Notes under the pieces: generated by a model
What the model saw: the letters and a program-made list of their open reading frames with translations, nothing else
Database searches by the model: none
Told to the model about the DNA's origin: nothing
Program-made: the position numbers and the translations under genes
Shown: one piece after another, positions 9,791 through 19,862 of the stretch
Layout of the letters: each line of letters opens with the position of its first letter
Numbering within the stretch: position 1 is the stretch's first letter
Source of the DNA: an uncultured Eubacterium sp.
GTDB lineage: Bacteria; Bacillota; Clostridia; Oscillospirales; Acutalibacteraceae
Assembly: GCA_905233545.1 (NCBI GenBank)
Contig: CAJOEV010000010.1
Span: 1 to 64,000 of the forward strand
Direction: 5' to 3'
Length of the DNA: 64,000 bases

Positions 9791-10329
9791 TGAATCTGAT
9801 TCTTAATTCTGTTTGCAGTTTCTTCGTCAACTAATTTCTTAACAATTTCCAATCCGAAGTCAATGCATACACCTGCTCCCTTTGCAGTGATTATGTTACC
9901 GTCGCAAACAACATAATCGGAAGAAATTTCTGCACCTTCAAGTGCTTCTTCAAATCCCGGGAAGCAAATTGCCTGTTTGCCGTTTAGCAATCCTTTATGA
10001 CCGAGTATTGAAGGAGCAGCACAAATTGCACAAACAGGAACATTAATATTCATTGCATTATCGATTGCTTTCTGAACAACTTCGCTGTTTTCAAGGTTCA
10101 GCGTTCCGGGCATTCCTCCCGGAAGAACAATTGCTTCAACATTGTAAAAATCGAATTCATCAATGTCCATATCACAGCAGACCTGGACACCGCAGGAAGC
10201 TGTTACAGCTTTTGAAGTAACACCAACGGTTTTTACTTCGATTCCTGCTCTTGTCAAAACATCAACAGGCGCAAGCGCCTCAATAATTTCAAAACCGTCT
10301 GCTAAAAACACATAAACCATATGTTTCAC
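9778..10329 (-). CDS. DJ-1/PfpI family protein
   Basis: DGFEIIEALAPVDVLTRAGIEV, AIVLPGGMPGT, VCAICAAPSILGHKGLL (nucleophile elbow Cys). Confidence 0.93.
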   Translation of the reverse strand: MKHMVYVFLADGFEIIEALAPVDVLTRAGIEVKTVGVTSKAVTASCGVQVCCDMDIDEFDFYNVEAIVLPGGMPGTLNLENSEVVQKAIDNAMNINVPVCAICAAPSILGHKGLLNGKQAICFPGFEEALEGAEISSDYVVCDGNIITAKGAGVCIDFGLEIVKKLVDEETANRIKNQIQCKN

Positions 10330-10802
10330 TCCTTTATCATCACAATGGGTTTATCAAGCTCAAAACCTTCAAACAGGTACTCTTTAATTTCATCAGTTTC
10401 ATCAAATTCAAGCAAGTCAATACTTTCGGTATGATTAAAACCTCTTTGTCCGTAAAAATCAATTAAGCTTTCATTGGCAGGAATAAGGCACAGGCAAGTA
10501 CTGTCAATCTCAGAAGCATAGTTAATTAATTCCGTTATAAATCCCCTGCCCTCAAAATCCTTTGAAGTGCAGGCAGCATATATGTATCTTGATACTCTGT
10601 TATTAATTCTACAGTCAACAAGATAGAGCATTGAAACAACTTTATCATCAAGATAATATGCAATACATTTGCCGTGCTGCAGATTATCAATGAAAAACAG
10701 GATTTCCTCTTCTGTGTCTTTAAACACTTCTGACCAGACAGAAACAATATCTTCCTTTTTATTGCAATAATTAATCATTGTAATGCGCCACACATTTTTC
10801 AA
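10326..10802 (-). CDS. GNAT family N-acetyltransferase
   Basis: ACTSKDFEGRGFITELINYASE acetyl-CoA binding-like motif, FYGQRGF. Confidence 0.85.
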   Translation of the reverse strand: MKNVWRITMINYCNKKEDIVSVWSEVFKDTEEEILFFIDNLQHGKCIAYYLDDKVVSMLYLVDCRINNRVSRYIYAACTSKDFEGRGFITELINYASEIDSTCLCLIPANESLIDFYGQRGFNHTESIDLLEFDETDEIKEYLFEGFELDKPIVMIKE

Positions 10803-11667
10803 GAATTATTTCGGGATAATAGGACTGCTTTGCTCTTCTTAAACCTTCAAGACCTAAGTCCTCTTCCCTATTTACATATTCATATTCCGAAAGGCAGTTT
10901 TTAGAAAACTCCTGATTGATAATCGGATAAGCGCCCTGAACTGTTGAAAATGCCTTTTCAAAGTGAGTAACAAAACATTTACCGTTCATCTGAGGCTCAC
11001 CGAGACAATATGCTACTACTTTAGAGTTTGTCCGAATTAAGCCGCCGACAAAACCGAGCTCATCGAAATGATTAAAAGCTATTTTTACAGCATTAAATTC
11101 TTCGATAAAGTCTTCATCGTTTTCACTGCCGTTTTCTTTGAGCCATTCCTCATGCATTTTCAGGCAATCGGAAATATTGTTTTCATCAATCTTTTCAAAA
11201 CACCAGTCAGGATTGTTTTTCTTGAAATTACTTATGTGATTTCTTTTTCCGTGATACTTTTTGCCGCTTAGAGAAATCATCTTTGGTACGGAATAAATAT
11301 AGTCATTAATTCCCATATCAAATTCATATGTAAACTTTCCGAGAAATGCCTCCTGGAGCATTAACATATAGCCCTCGGTAATTCCGTAGATTCTGGGCTT
11401 TGCTCCTAAGTTTTTTGCATCTTCAATAATCTGATTCACAGCATCGGTGAAATCGCCCTCACCAAGCGGAACAGAGTATGCAACTTCGGGAGTAATATCC
11501 CATCTGCATATGAAGAAATCTTTATAATGTGCTATTTGAATTGAATACGAATCTACCCAACAGAAAACATTTCCGAAGGTGTATTCGCAATTAAGGGAAT
11601 TTGCGTGAGATAAGCATGAATTTACCCAACTCATATCGCTGAGCTCGGGCTTTTTGAAATCAAGCAT
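10771..11667 (-). CDS. DUF2156 / phosphatidylglycerol lysyltransferase C-terminal-like protein
   Basis: SGKKYHGKRNHISNFKKNNPDW and EYVNREEDLGLEGLRRAKQSYYPE motifs. Confidence 0.85.
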   Translation of the reverse strand: MLDFKKPELSDMSWVNSCLSHANSLNCEYTFGNVFCWVDSYSIQIAHYKDFFICRWDITPEVAYSVPLGEGDFTDAVNQIIEDAKNLGAKPRIYGITEGYMLMLQEAFLGKFTYEFDMGINDYIYSVPKMISLSGKKYHGKRNHISNFKKNNPDWCFEKIDENNISDCLKMHEEWLKENGSENDEDFIEEFNAVKIAFNHFDELGFVGGLIRTNSKVVAYCLGEPQMNGKCFVTHFEKAFSTVQGAYPIINQEFSKNCLSEYEYVNREEDLGLEGLRRAKQSYYPEIILEKCVAHYND

Positions 11668-12335
11668 TATTTCTTTAACTCCTCATCAACAATTTCAGCT
11701 ATTTTGTTATGTATTTCATCAATCGAAAGCGGAACTTCACCGTTTGAACATTCAATAACCTTCCAGCCCTGCTTTTTTGCGGCATATAAAGCCGATGTTC
11801 TGCATTTTTTCAAAAATTCAACATTTGCCTCATGGACATCCTTTTTGCCCTCATTGCCGTCATAGCGCTTTGTCATAAGCTTCTGAGAAATCTCAATCGG
11901 CATATCAAGAAAAATTACCAGGTCGGGCTTTGGAATTCCGATTTTATTATACTCAAAATCCTCGCTCCAATCAAGATATGAATCCCACTCGCATTTATCA
12001 AGCTTTTCCATCTGATAAATCGAATTAGAAGTTGCATATCTGTCAGCAAGAATCAGAACGGAATTATCATAATCATCTTTCCACTTGAGTTTGAATGAAG
12101 CAAATCTGTCAACCGCATAGAATGCACCTGCAGCGTATGGATTTACAGAATCGGCATCCTTGCCGAATTCACCGCCGAGATACATATTAACAAGTGTGCT
12201 TGACTTTGATTCATAATCGGGAAGTTTTATTTTCTTAAATGCAATTCCTTTGTTGGCAAGGTGTTCTTCAAGAAGGGCTGTCTGAGTGGACTTACCGCTT
12301 CCGTCGAGACCTTCCATAATAATTAGTTTTCCCAT
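11667..12335 (-). CDS. tmk: Thymidylate kinase-like deoxynucleotide kinase
   Basis: P-loop EGLDGSGKST, DRYATSNSIYQ, PDLVIFLDMP. Confidence 0.88.
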   Translation of the reverse strand: MGKLIIMEGLDGSGKSTQTALLEEHLANKGIAFKKIKLPDYESKSSTLVNMYLGGEFGKDADSVNPYAAGAFYAVDRFASFKLKWKDDYDNSVLILADRYATSNSIYQMEKLDKCEWDSYLDWSEDFEYNKIGIPKPDLVIFLDMPIEISQKLMTKRYDGNEGKKDVHEANVEFLKKCRTSALYAAKKQGWKVIECSNGEVPLSIDEIHNKIAEIVDEELKK

Positions 12336-12541
12336 TTATTTTTTCTTTCCACTCTTTTTTTATTTCCCTTATCATCAACTATATATGTGTTTTCAAGCTG
12401 ACTGATAAGGTTTGCTTTTACAGAGTTTATATATTCGTTTCTCAGAATTGCCTGCTCGTCCTTTTCTTCCTGAGTTAGCCCCTCGGGAGTTTTGGATTTT
12501 CTTGCAAGCTCATTAATTCTGTCTATTTTTTCCTGTGTCAT
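12323..12541 (-). CDS. DUF896 (YnzC-like) small protein
   Basis: MTQEKIDRINELARKSKTPEGLTQEEKDEQAILRNEYI pattern. Confidence 0.92.
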   Translation of the reverse strand: MTQEKIDRINELARKSKTPEGLTQEEKDEQAILRNEYINSVKANLISQLENTYIVDDKGNKKRVERKNKWEN

Positions 12542-12542
12542 A

Positions 12543-13667
12543 TTAGTCTAAAAAGTCCTTTAATTTTTTACTTCTGCTCGGATGACGGAGTTTACGAAGC
12601 GCTTTTGCCTCAATCTGACGAATACGCTCACGGGTTACATTAAACTCTTTTCCGACCTCCTCAAGAGTTTTCGGGTTTCCGTCATCAAGACCGAATCTGA
12701 GTGATAAAACCTTTTCCTCTCTTGGTGTCAGTGTTTTAAGAACCTCGGCAAGCTGTTCTTTGAGAAGGCTCATTGAAGCAGCATCTGCAGGAGCAAGAGC
12801 GTCGTCATCGGGAATAAAGTCGCCGAGATGTGAATCTTCCTCTTCGCCGATAGGTGTTTCAAGAGAAACGGGGTCCTGAGCAACTCTTAAAATCTCTCTT
12901 ACCTTGTCAACAGGCATTTCGAGATATTCGCTGATTTCCTCGGGAGTCGGCTCGTGTCCGCTCATATGAAGGAGCTGGGACTTAGCTTTTTTAACCTTGT
13001 TGATTGTCTCAACCATATGAACAGGAATTCTTATAGTTCTTGCCTGGTCGGCAATAGCTCTTGTTATAGCCTGTCTTATCCACCAGGTTGCATAGGTTGA
13101 AAATTTGAATCCCTTTGTGTAGTCGAACTTTTCAACTGCTTTAATAAGACCGAGGTTACCCTCCTGAATTAAATCAAGGAACTGCATTCCTCTTCCGAGA
13201 TATCTTTTTGCTATGCTGACAACAAGACGGAGATTTGCCTCGGCAAGTCTTTTCTTTGCCTTTTCATCATCATCCGAAATCTTGATAGCAAGCTCGATTT
13301 CTTCTTCTGCGGTTAAAAGAGGAATTCTTCCTATTTCCTTAAGATAAACCTTAACGGGGTCATCCATTGCCGCATTATCATTTACTGCAACGGAATCAGC
13401 GCCGTCTGTTTCCTTCGGAAGGTCGACCTCAAGGGTAATTCCTTCAAGAGTTTCGGCAGAAAAGTCATCAATGATATTGATGTTTGCGGCTTCAATTTTC
13501 TCATTGAGTTTTTCAAGCTCATCAACATCCATGTCAAGCTCAACTATGAGATTATCAATCTCCTGAGCAGTAAGATGACCTGCAGCCTTACCTTTTTCGA
13601 TAAGTCTTTTAAATGCCGCTTGTTTTCTTTCTTCAGCCTGAGCTGCGGTGCTGTTGTTTTTTTCCAT
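12543..13667 (-). CDS. rpoD: RNA polymerase primary sigma factor (SigA/RpoD)
   Basis: [61 protein letters not shown]-terminal region 4 HTH. Confidence 0.98.
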   Translation of the reverse strand: MEKNNSTAAQAEERKQAAFKRLIEKGKAAGHLTAQEIDNLIVELDMDVDELEKLNEKIEAANINIIDDFSAETLEGITLEVDLPKETDGADSVAVNDNAAMDDPVKVYLKEIGRIPLLTAEEEIELAIKISDDDEKAKKRLAEANLRLVVSIAKRYLGRGMQFLDLIQEGNLGLIKAVEKFDYTKGFKFSTYATWWIRQAITRAIADQARTIRIPVHMVETINKVKKAKSQLLHMSGHEPTPEEISEYLEMPVDKVREILRVAQDPVSLETPIGEEEDSHLGDFIPDDDALAPADAASMSLLKEQLAEVLKTLTPREEKVLSLRFGLDDGNPKTLEEVGKEFNVTRERIRQIEAKALRKLRHPSRSKKLKDFLD

Positions 13668-13687
13668 TTAGTATCTCCTCTGTTTTG

Positions 13688-15430
13688 TTATTTATCAGAT
13701 TTTTTAAAAAGGTTTCTGAAATCATCGTCGTTCATTGACGATGTGTTTTTACTGTTCTTTTTATCAAATTCCTCATTAAGAATTTTTAAGCAGTCGCTAA
13801 ACTCTTTTTTAGGGTCAAGACTATTGTTGCTTCTTGCGATTATTCCGGAAAGCAATCCCATCTCGCTGTCGGAAAGAGAGGAAGAATAATCAGTCAAGTC
13901 AGTAGTTAAACCGTTATTAATCTTATCGACGGTCAAATTAAATGTGTTTCTGACAAAGCCTGCACTAAGTTCTTCCGTATTGAAATTGCCGCAAAGCTTT
14001 ATGCAGTCAGGATACAGCATCAGTATTCCGAGAAGCCGCTGCTCCGCCTTAATCTGTCTTGTTGTAGCGGAAGAAGTTACTTCCTGCCTTCTGGTTTCTC
14101 TTATGCTGTCATTAACAATTGTTTTATATTCATTGAAGCTGTTTTTTCGCCTGAGTTTTTTCTTATAGTCATCAAGCTGAATTTTAATACTTCGTTTTTC
14201 AACTCCGAGTTCTTCGGAAATACGCGAAATATATAAATCCTGTTCAACAGGCGAAGCATTAACAAGAAGTTTAATACATTCGTTTATGAAATCAATCTTT
14301 CCCTGAGTTGAATTCAAGTCATATTTATTCTTAGCACTGAGAATTGCAAACTCAACTTCATTCGAAGCACCGAGAAGCATCCCCTTAAACCGTTCTTTGC
14401 CAAGATTCTTTATTATCTCATCAGGATCCTTGCCGCCGCTTAAAACGGGTATTTTGATTTTTATATCAGTCTGACTGAAGAGATTAACAGCCTTGTCCCG
14501 AGCTTTCTGCCCTGCCTCGTCGGCATCATAGGCAAGAATAACCTCTTTGGCATATCTGCTTATCAATCTGACCTGTTCGCTTGTCAGCGCTGTTCCGCAT
14601 CCTGCAACGGCATTTGTAAATCCGGCCTGGTGCATTGCGATAACGTCCATATAACCCTCGCAGAGAATTATTGTTTCACTTCCCGAGTCCTTTGCAAGAT
14701 TAAGTGCAAAAAGCTCATTGGTTTTCTTGTAAACAAGCGTGTCGCCAGTGTTTATATATTTCGGCTTTGAATCATCAAGAACTCTTCCGCCGAATGCAAT
14801 AACATTACCGCGAACATCAATAATCGGAGTCATAACGCGGTTTCTGAAATTATCATAATAGCCTTTCTGACCTTTTTTGATAACTCCTGCATCAGCCATA
14901 TCCGATATAGAAAAACCAAGCTCTTTTAAGTGCTTAAGAAGCTTGTCCCAAGAATCAGGAGCATAGCCCAATCCAAAGCGCTTTATTGTGTTTTCGCTTA
15001 GTCCTCTGTTCAGAAAATAATTGTGTCCCGCACGTCCTTCATCGCTCATCATATATGAATTGAAAAACTTTGCAGTTTCTCTGTTTATTTCAAGAATCTT
15101 CCTTCTTTTCTTTGCAAGAGAATCATCATAGGTGCTTTCATCGGGCATCTGCAGTCCTGCACGCTGTGCAAGTGCCTTAACAGCGTCTATATAATCAAGA
15201 TTTTCAATTCTCTTCATAAAGCCGACTGCATCACCGCCGGCTCCGCATCCGAAGCAATAAAACGATTCAGTATCGGGATAAACAGTAAACGAAGGTGTTT
15301 TTTCATTGTGGAAAGGACAGAGACCGACATATGTTCTGCCCCTCTTTTTAAGAGTTACATAAGTTGAGACTATGTCATATATGTCTGTTTTCATCTTCAA
15401 ATCCTGTATGAAATTTTCATTTAAAGGCAT
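13688..15430 (-). CDS. dnaG: DNA primase
   Basis: Zinc-binding CPFHNEKTPSFTVYPDTESFYCFGCGAGGD; TOPRIM ILCEGYMDVIA, AYDADEAGQKA. Start trimmed to MPLNE; ATGAAAGGAGTTGAGATT upstream contains the SD. Confidence 0.97.
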   Translation of the reverse strand: MPLNENFIQDLKMKTDIYDIVSTYVTLKKRGRTYVGLCPFHNEKTPSFTVYPDTESFYCFGCGAGGDAVGFMKRIENLDYIDAVKALAQRAGLQMPDESTYDDSLAKKRRKILEINRETAKFFNSYMMSDEGRAGHNYFLNRGLSENTIKRFGLGYAPDSWDKLLKHLKELGFSISDMADAGVIKKGQKGYYDNFRNRVMTPIIDVRGNVIAFGGRVLDDSKPKYINTGDTLVYKKTNELFALNLAKDSGSETIILCEGYMDVIAMHQAGFTNAVAGCGTALTSEQVRLISRYAKEVILAYDADEAGQKARDKAVNLFSQTDIKIKIPVLSGGKDPDEIIKNLGKERFKGMLLGASNEVEFAILSAKNKYDLNSTQGKIDFINECIKLLVNASPVEQDLYISRISEELGVEKRSIKIQLDDYKKKLRRKNSFNEYKTIVNDSIRETRRQEVTSSATTRQIKAEQRLLGILMLYPDCIKLCGNFNTEELSAGFVRNTFNLTVDKINNGLTTDLTDYSSSLSDSEMGLLSGIIARSNNSLDPKKEFSDCLKILNEEFDKKNSKNTSSMNDDDFRNLFKKSDK

Positions 15431-15493
15431 AATCTCAACTCCTTTCATTATTATAGTTTCAAGTTGCGAGCTCTTAGTTGAAAAATCAGCTCA

Positions 15494-16495
15494 CTATTCA
15501 ATCCAGAATTTCGGAATAAACAGCTGATTGAATATTTTTACGCAATAAGTGTCACTCATTCCTGCTATGTAGTCGCAAACCGCTCTTTCAGTACCCTCAG
15601 TTTCATAAATATTATAATATTCACCGGGAAGCTCAAAAGGATTATTCATGTAATAATCAAAGAGCTTTTCTATCATTGCAACGGCTTTAACTTCTTCGCT
15701 TTTGCAAATTGGATTTGTATATACGGCATGGAACATAAATGTGTGAAGTTCCATAAAGAGTTTATAGAATTCATCGTCCATACGGATTTTATCAACGCTG
15801 TTTTCAACAACATTTATTACCATATTGTTGATTCTTTCACCCCTGCTCATACCGAGGGAAAGTCTTAAATCAAGCGGAATTGTATCTTCAGTTAAAACTC
15901 CTGCTCTTATAGCGTCGTCGATATCGTGGTTGATATATGCAATTCTATCGGCAATGCGAACTATCTGACCTTCAAGCGTATACGCTTCTTCACCTTTTGT
16001 GTGGCAGAGAATTCCGTTTTTAACTTCTTCGGTAAGATTAAGTCCTTCGCCGTCTTTTTCTATTCTTTCAACAACACGAACGCTTTGCTCATAGTGTTTG
16101 AAATCGAATGAAGCAAGTGAATTAATTGCTCTTTCGCCCGCATGTCCGAAAGGAGTGTGTCCCAAATCATGACCGAGCGCAATAGCTTCGGTTAGGTCCT
16201 CATTCAAATTGAGGGCTCTTGCAATTGTTCGAGCAATCTGTGCAACCTCAAGAGTATGGGTTAATCTTGTTCTGTAGTGGTCACCGGAAGGTGCAAGAAA
16301 AACCTGGGTTTTATGTTTTAGCCTTCTGAAAGACTGGGAATGAATAATTCTGTCCCTATCCCTCTGGAAACAGGTTCTTATTTCGCATTCCTCTTCTTCC
16401 CTGCTTCTTCCCCTTGACTGCGAAGAAAGGCATGCCCTTGGAGACAATATCTTTTTTTCGTTTTCTTCTATCGTTTTTCTGATGCAATTCTCCAA
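15494..16495 (-). CDS. dgt: Deoxyguanosinetriphosphate triphosphohydrolase-like HD protein
   Basis: RRLKHKTQVFLAPSGDHYRTRLTHTLEVAQIARTIARALNLNEDLTEAIALGHDLGHTPFGHAGE. TTG start with AAGGAGG upstream. Confidence 0.95.
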   Translation of the reverse strand: MENCIRKTIEENEKKILSPRACLSSQSRGRSREEEECEIRTCFQRDRDRIIHSQSFRRLKHKTQVFLAPSGDHYRTRLTHTLEVAQIARTIARALNLNEDLTEAIALGHDLGHTPFGHAGERAINSLASFDFKHYEQSVRVVERIEKDGEGLNLTEEVKNGILCHTKGEEAYTLEGQIVRIADRIAYINHDIDDAIRAGVLTEDTIPLDLRLSLGMSRGERINNMVINVVENSVDKIRMDDEFYKLFMELHTFMFHAVYTNPICKSEEVKAVAMIEKLFDYYMNNPFELPGEYYNIYETEGTERAVCDYIAGMSDTYCVKIFNQLFIPKFWIE

Positions 16496-16611
16496 AGAAA
16501 TCCCTCCTTAGTTCTTTTACTCAGTATTATGTACTCAAAATTACAAAAAATTCCTTTTTTTATTATTGACTAATTTTAAATATTTATTATTATAGAAAAG
16601 AGGTGACAAAA

Positions 16612-17457
16612 ATGGAACTCTTTTTCATAATTCTTGCAGTGCTTATTGTAATATTTACTTTCCTATACTATCAAAATAACAAAATCGATATAACAAGCTA
16701 CAATATTAAAAGTGATGTCATAAATGATGGTGTAATAGTCGCACATCTCAGCGACCTTCATTCAAAACCGTTTAATAAAGTTTTAGATAAACTAAATGAA
16801 ATTAAGCCCGATATTATCTGTATTACAGGCGATTATATCAACGACCACGCAAGGAAGAAAGATAAAATGCTGTCTTTCGGCAAGGAACTTGTTAAGATTG
16901 CTCCCGTTTACTATATCACGGGAAACCACGAAAGAAGGCTTGAAAGCTTTGAGGAATTAATGCAGGAAATTCGTGAAACAGGCTTCAATGTTCTTCTTGA
17001 TGAAATTGCAGTATCAGAAATTAAAGGAAATGAAATAGACATTCTCGGTCTTGATGAGAATATGGCTGACCATTCCGACTACAGAGCAAGAAAGGCAGGA
17101 ACCTTTGAATACAGGGATATGAAGCCGTATTTTGATGAACTTGATAAGCTAAGCGGTTTTAAAATCGTTTTATCCCACTGCCCCGAAAACTTTGAAGGAC
17201 AAAAGGAAATGAACTATTCTCAATATGATTTTGACATTCAGCTTTCGGGTCACGCCCACGGAGGACAATTTATTCTTCCGTTTATCGGACCAGTTTTTGC
17301 ACCCGGTCAGGGACTGTTTCCAAAATATGCGCGCGGTTCATTCGGAGAAAGACCGAAGCTGATTATTTCACGCGGTCTCGGAAATTCAGAATTCCCGTTC
17401 AGGCTATTTAATCATCCTGAAATTAATGTTATCAACCTAAGCCATAATAATAAATAA
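16612..17457 (+). CDS. Metallophosphoesterase (YkuE-like)
   Basis: N-terminal TM; VAHLSDLHSKPF, GDYIND, GNHERR, LSGHAHGGQF motifs. ATG 16612 preferred over GTG 16603 because AGAGGTG is its SD. Confidence 0.93.
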   Translation: MELFFIILAVLIVIFTFLYYQNNKIDITSYNIKSDVINDGVIVAHLSDLHSKPFNKVLDKLNEIKPDIICITGDYINDHARKKDKMLSFGKELVKIAPVYYITGNHERRLESFEELMQEIRETGFNVLLDEIAVSEIKGNEIDILGLDENMADHSDYRARKAGTFEYRDMKPYFDELDKLSGFKIVLSHCPENFEGQKEMNYSQYDFDIQLSGHAHGGQFILPFIGPVFAPGQGLFPKYARGSFGERPKLIISRGLGNSEFPFRLFNHPEINVINLSHNNK

Positions 17458-17471
17458 TACTGCATTACAAT

Positions 17472-17544
17472 GGAGCGTCGAGGTCGCCGCTCCCTACAAA
17501 TACGCCACAGCGTGAAACGTAGGGAATGGCGACCTCGACATTCC
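17472..17544. repeat. Palindromic intergenic element: two hairpins with complementary loops
   Basis: GGAGCG[TCGAGGTCGC]CGCTCC-CTAC ... GTAG-GGAATG[GCGACCTCGA]CATTCC, with ACGC-CACA-GCGT between, followed by T7 on the + strand. Confidence 0.9.
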
Positions 17545-17557
17545 TTTTTTTGATTTT

Positions 17558-18773
17558 TTACTTTTTAGTTGTAACGGTTTTCTTTGAACTCCACGGAGAA
17601 TAATTCTTTACACCATTGTTATATTTATACCCTCTGATACGAACATAGTATTTTTGCTTTGCCTTTAACTTTTTAACCGCTTTCTTTGTAGATTTATATC
17701 CGCTGATTGTTACTGTTTTATTATATTTACTGAAGCTCTTGCTTTTGGAATACTGAATCTGATAACCGTCTATACCGGAAACGCTCTTCCACTTTGCAAC
17801 AAATGATTTCTTGCCTTTTGTAACTGAACTGAGAGAAGGATTTTTTAGCTTGGCAGTTGTTATTGTGTAATTATAATTACAATTATTGCATTTGTAAAAT
17901 TCAGTTCCGCCTTGTTTAAACGTTGCTTCTTTTATTGAAGCCGTTAATTTATGATTACCTGAAATATATCCATCCTTACATTTTATTACGACATCTAAAA
18001 GTTTTCTATTTCCATATTGATATTGATAACGCCAATTACAACTTGTCTTATCGAATTTGTATAGTTCTTCATCAAGATCTTCTGACTCATAAAACACTCT
18101 TGTTTTAGCCCACTCTGAAACATTAGCGTTATAATTAATTATCTTTATTGAATTATTGTCACCAATCCCAAATAATTCAATCTGTTTAACGCTTTTTGGT
18201 ATAGTTAATTCTTTTAAATTCTGACAATCGTTAAATGCATACCTGCTAATTACTGTTACGGTTTTAAATAAAGTATATTTTTCTGCAGGGGCTGATGCAG
18301 GATACGCATAAACAATTGTTTTGTCCTTGTTATATAATACGCCTTTATCTGAACAATAAAATGACTTATTCTTAGAATTTATTGTAATCTTTTTTAACGA
18401 GGTGCAACCTTTAAAAGCCGGACTAATACTTTTTAAAGTTTCAGGCAAAGATACATATTCAAGATTTTTACATGCATAAAACAAACTTCCGCTGATATCA
18501 GTGATTCCGGATTTGATTATTACTTTTTTAAGAGATGGATATATTTTTTGAAATATGCGTATATATTGGTTCGTCAGCATTGTCATCAATATTTTGATTA
18601 ACAAGTGTACCTTTTCCGCTGAATGTAAGTACATCGGTATTATAGTCATAATAGTGATAAACAGTATCACCAAAACTATAATTACCGCGTATTGCAAAAG
18701 CATTAATTGGTAAAGCACCAATTGTTGTTAAAATCATAATCAATGCAAAAACAATTGATAAAATCTTTTTCAT
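17558..18773 (-). pseudogene. BspA-like LRR + fibronectin type III-like surface protein, reading frame split by an apparent 1-nt insertion
   Basis: Signal peptide ORF (18528-18773, MKKILSIVFALIMILTTIGALPINAFA) and LRR/FN3 ORF (17558-18721) lie in different frames and join cleanly if the A6 run at 18544-18549 were A5. Confidence 0.75.
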
Positions 18774-18855
18774 AAATAACTCTCCTTAATAAATAGAATT
18801 TATTTTACATATATAAGACGATTGAGAAGGCGTTTTGGTTCGTTTTTTATAAAAG

Positions 18856-18896
18856 AAGCGGATAAATTGTCTTTTTGCTTGACAATTTGTCCGCTT
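18856..18896 (-). terminator. Intrinsic terminator downstream of the YigZ-family gene
   Basis: AAGCGGATAAATTGTC / GACAATTTGTCCGCTT stem (one wobble), T-rich downstream on the minus strand. Confidence 0.8.
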
Positions 18897-18898
18897 TG

Positions 18899-19519
18899 TT
18901 ATGCTTTTGCAAATTCAGATTTGATGAAGTTAATACTATACATACCGCCGCTGATATCGGTTAGTTTATCTTCAAGTGCTTCCTGATATGCTTCTTTGAC
19001 TGAAAAAGTTATTTTAACATTGTCTGCAAATTCTGTATTGAAAATATTAGCATTGAATTCCGACAGCATTGTATTCATTCTTTCATAGAAGCTGTAATCA
19101 ACAGTTGTTTCAAGAATGCTGCACTGAGCCATTGTTATGATATTGCCCGATTCAAGCGCAATCTTTGAAGTGTGGGAATAAGCGCGAACGAGTCCGCCTG
19201 CACCGAGAAGCGTTCCGCCGAAATATCTTGTTGCAACAACGCATACGTCAACAATTCCCGCTTTCAGAATTACATCAAGAACGGGAACACCCGCTGTTCC
19301 GCTCGGTTCTCCGTCATCACTGCAGCGCTGAATATTGTTTTCCCTTAAAACAAAGGCAGAAACATTATGGGTTGCATCCCAATGCTTTGATTTAATTTTA
19401 TTTATAAAAGCCTGAGCCTCTTCCTGAGTTTTAACGGGACAAACATATCCGATAAATCTTGATTTCTTTTCAATAAAAAAATCAGAAGCTTCATTTTCAA
19501 CTGTTTTATATTCCAACAT
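18899..19519 (-). CDS. YigZ/IMPACT family protein
   Basis: KKSRFIGYVCPVKTQEEAQAFINKIKSKHWDATHNVSAFVLRENNIQRCSDDGEPSGTAGVPVLDV. Confidence 0.95.
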   Translation of the reverse strand: MLEYKTVENEASDFFIEKKSRFIGYVCPVKTQEEAQAFINKIKSKHWDATHNVSAFVLRENNIQRCSDDGEPSGTAGVPVLDVILKAGIVDVCVVATRYFGGTLLGAGGLVRAYSHTSKIALESGNIITMAQCSILETTVDYSFYERMNTMLSEFNANIFNTEFADNVKITFSVKEAYQEALEDKLTDISGGMYSINFIKSEFAKA

Positions 19520-19541
19520 AATTCCTCACAACGAAAAACAA

Positions 19542-19566
19542 AGGCAACAGAATTACTCTGCTGCCT
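19542..19566 (-). terminator. Intrinsic terminator downstream of rpmE
   Basis: AGGCAACAGA / TCTGCTGCCT stem; minus-strand tail TTTGTTTTT. Confidence 0.75.
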
Positions 19567-19581
19567 ATTTTACTGCATATC

Positions 19582-19785
19582 TTACGCCTTCTTAGCGATT
19601 CTCTTGTTGAATCTGTCTACACGTCCGCCTGTGTCAACAAGCTTCTGCTTACCTGTGAAGAAAGGATGGCATTTAGAACAAATATCAACTCTCATATCGC
19701 CCTTAGTGCTCTTAGTTTCATATGTTGCACCGCAAGCGCATCTAACAGTACATGTTTCGTATTTAGGATGAATTCCGTCTCTCAT
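19582..19785 (-). CDS. rpmE: 50S ribosomal protein L31 (zinc-binding type)
   Basis: [19 protein letters not shown]...[29 protein letters not shown]. Confidence 0.97.
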   Translation of the reverse strand: MRDGIHPKYETCTVRCACGATYETKSTKGDMRVDICSKCHPFFTGKQKLVDTGGRVDRFNKRIAKKA

Positions 19786-19820
19786 AAAATTTCACCTCGC
19801 TTATTGTCTTAACGCAAAAC

Positions 19821-19849
19821 ATTATAACAAAGAGTATTATAAAATGCAA
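19821..19849 (-). promoter_or_regulatory. sigma-A type promoter for rpmE
   Basis: Minus strand TTGCAT (19844-19849), 17-nt spacer, TATAAT (19821-19826). Confidence 0.75.
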
Positions 19850-19862
19850 GACTTTTTTTAAA

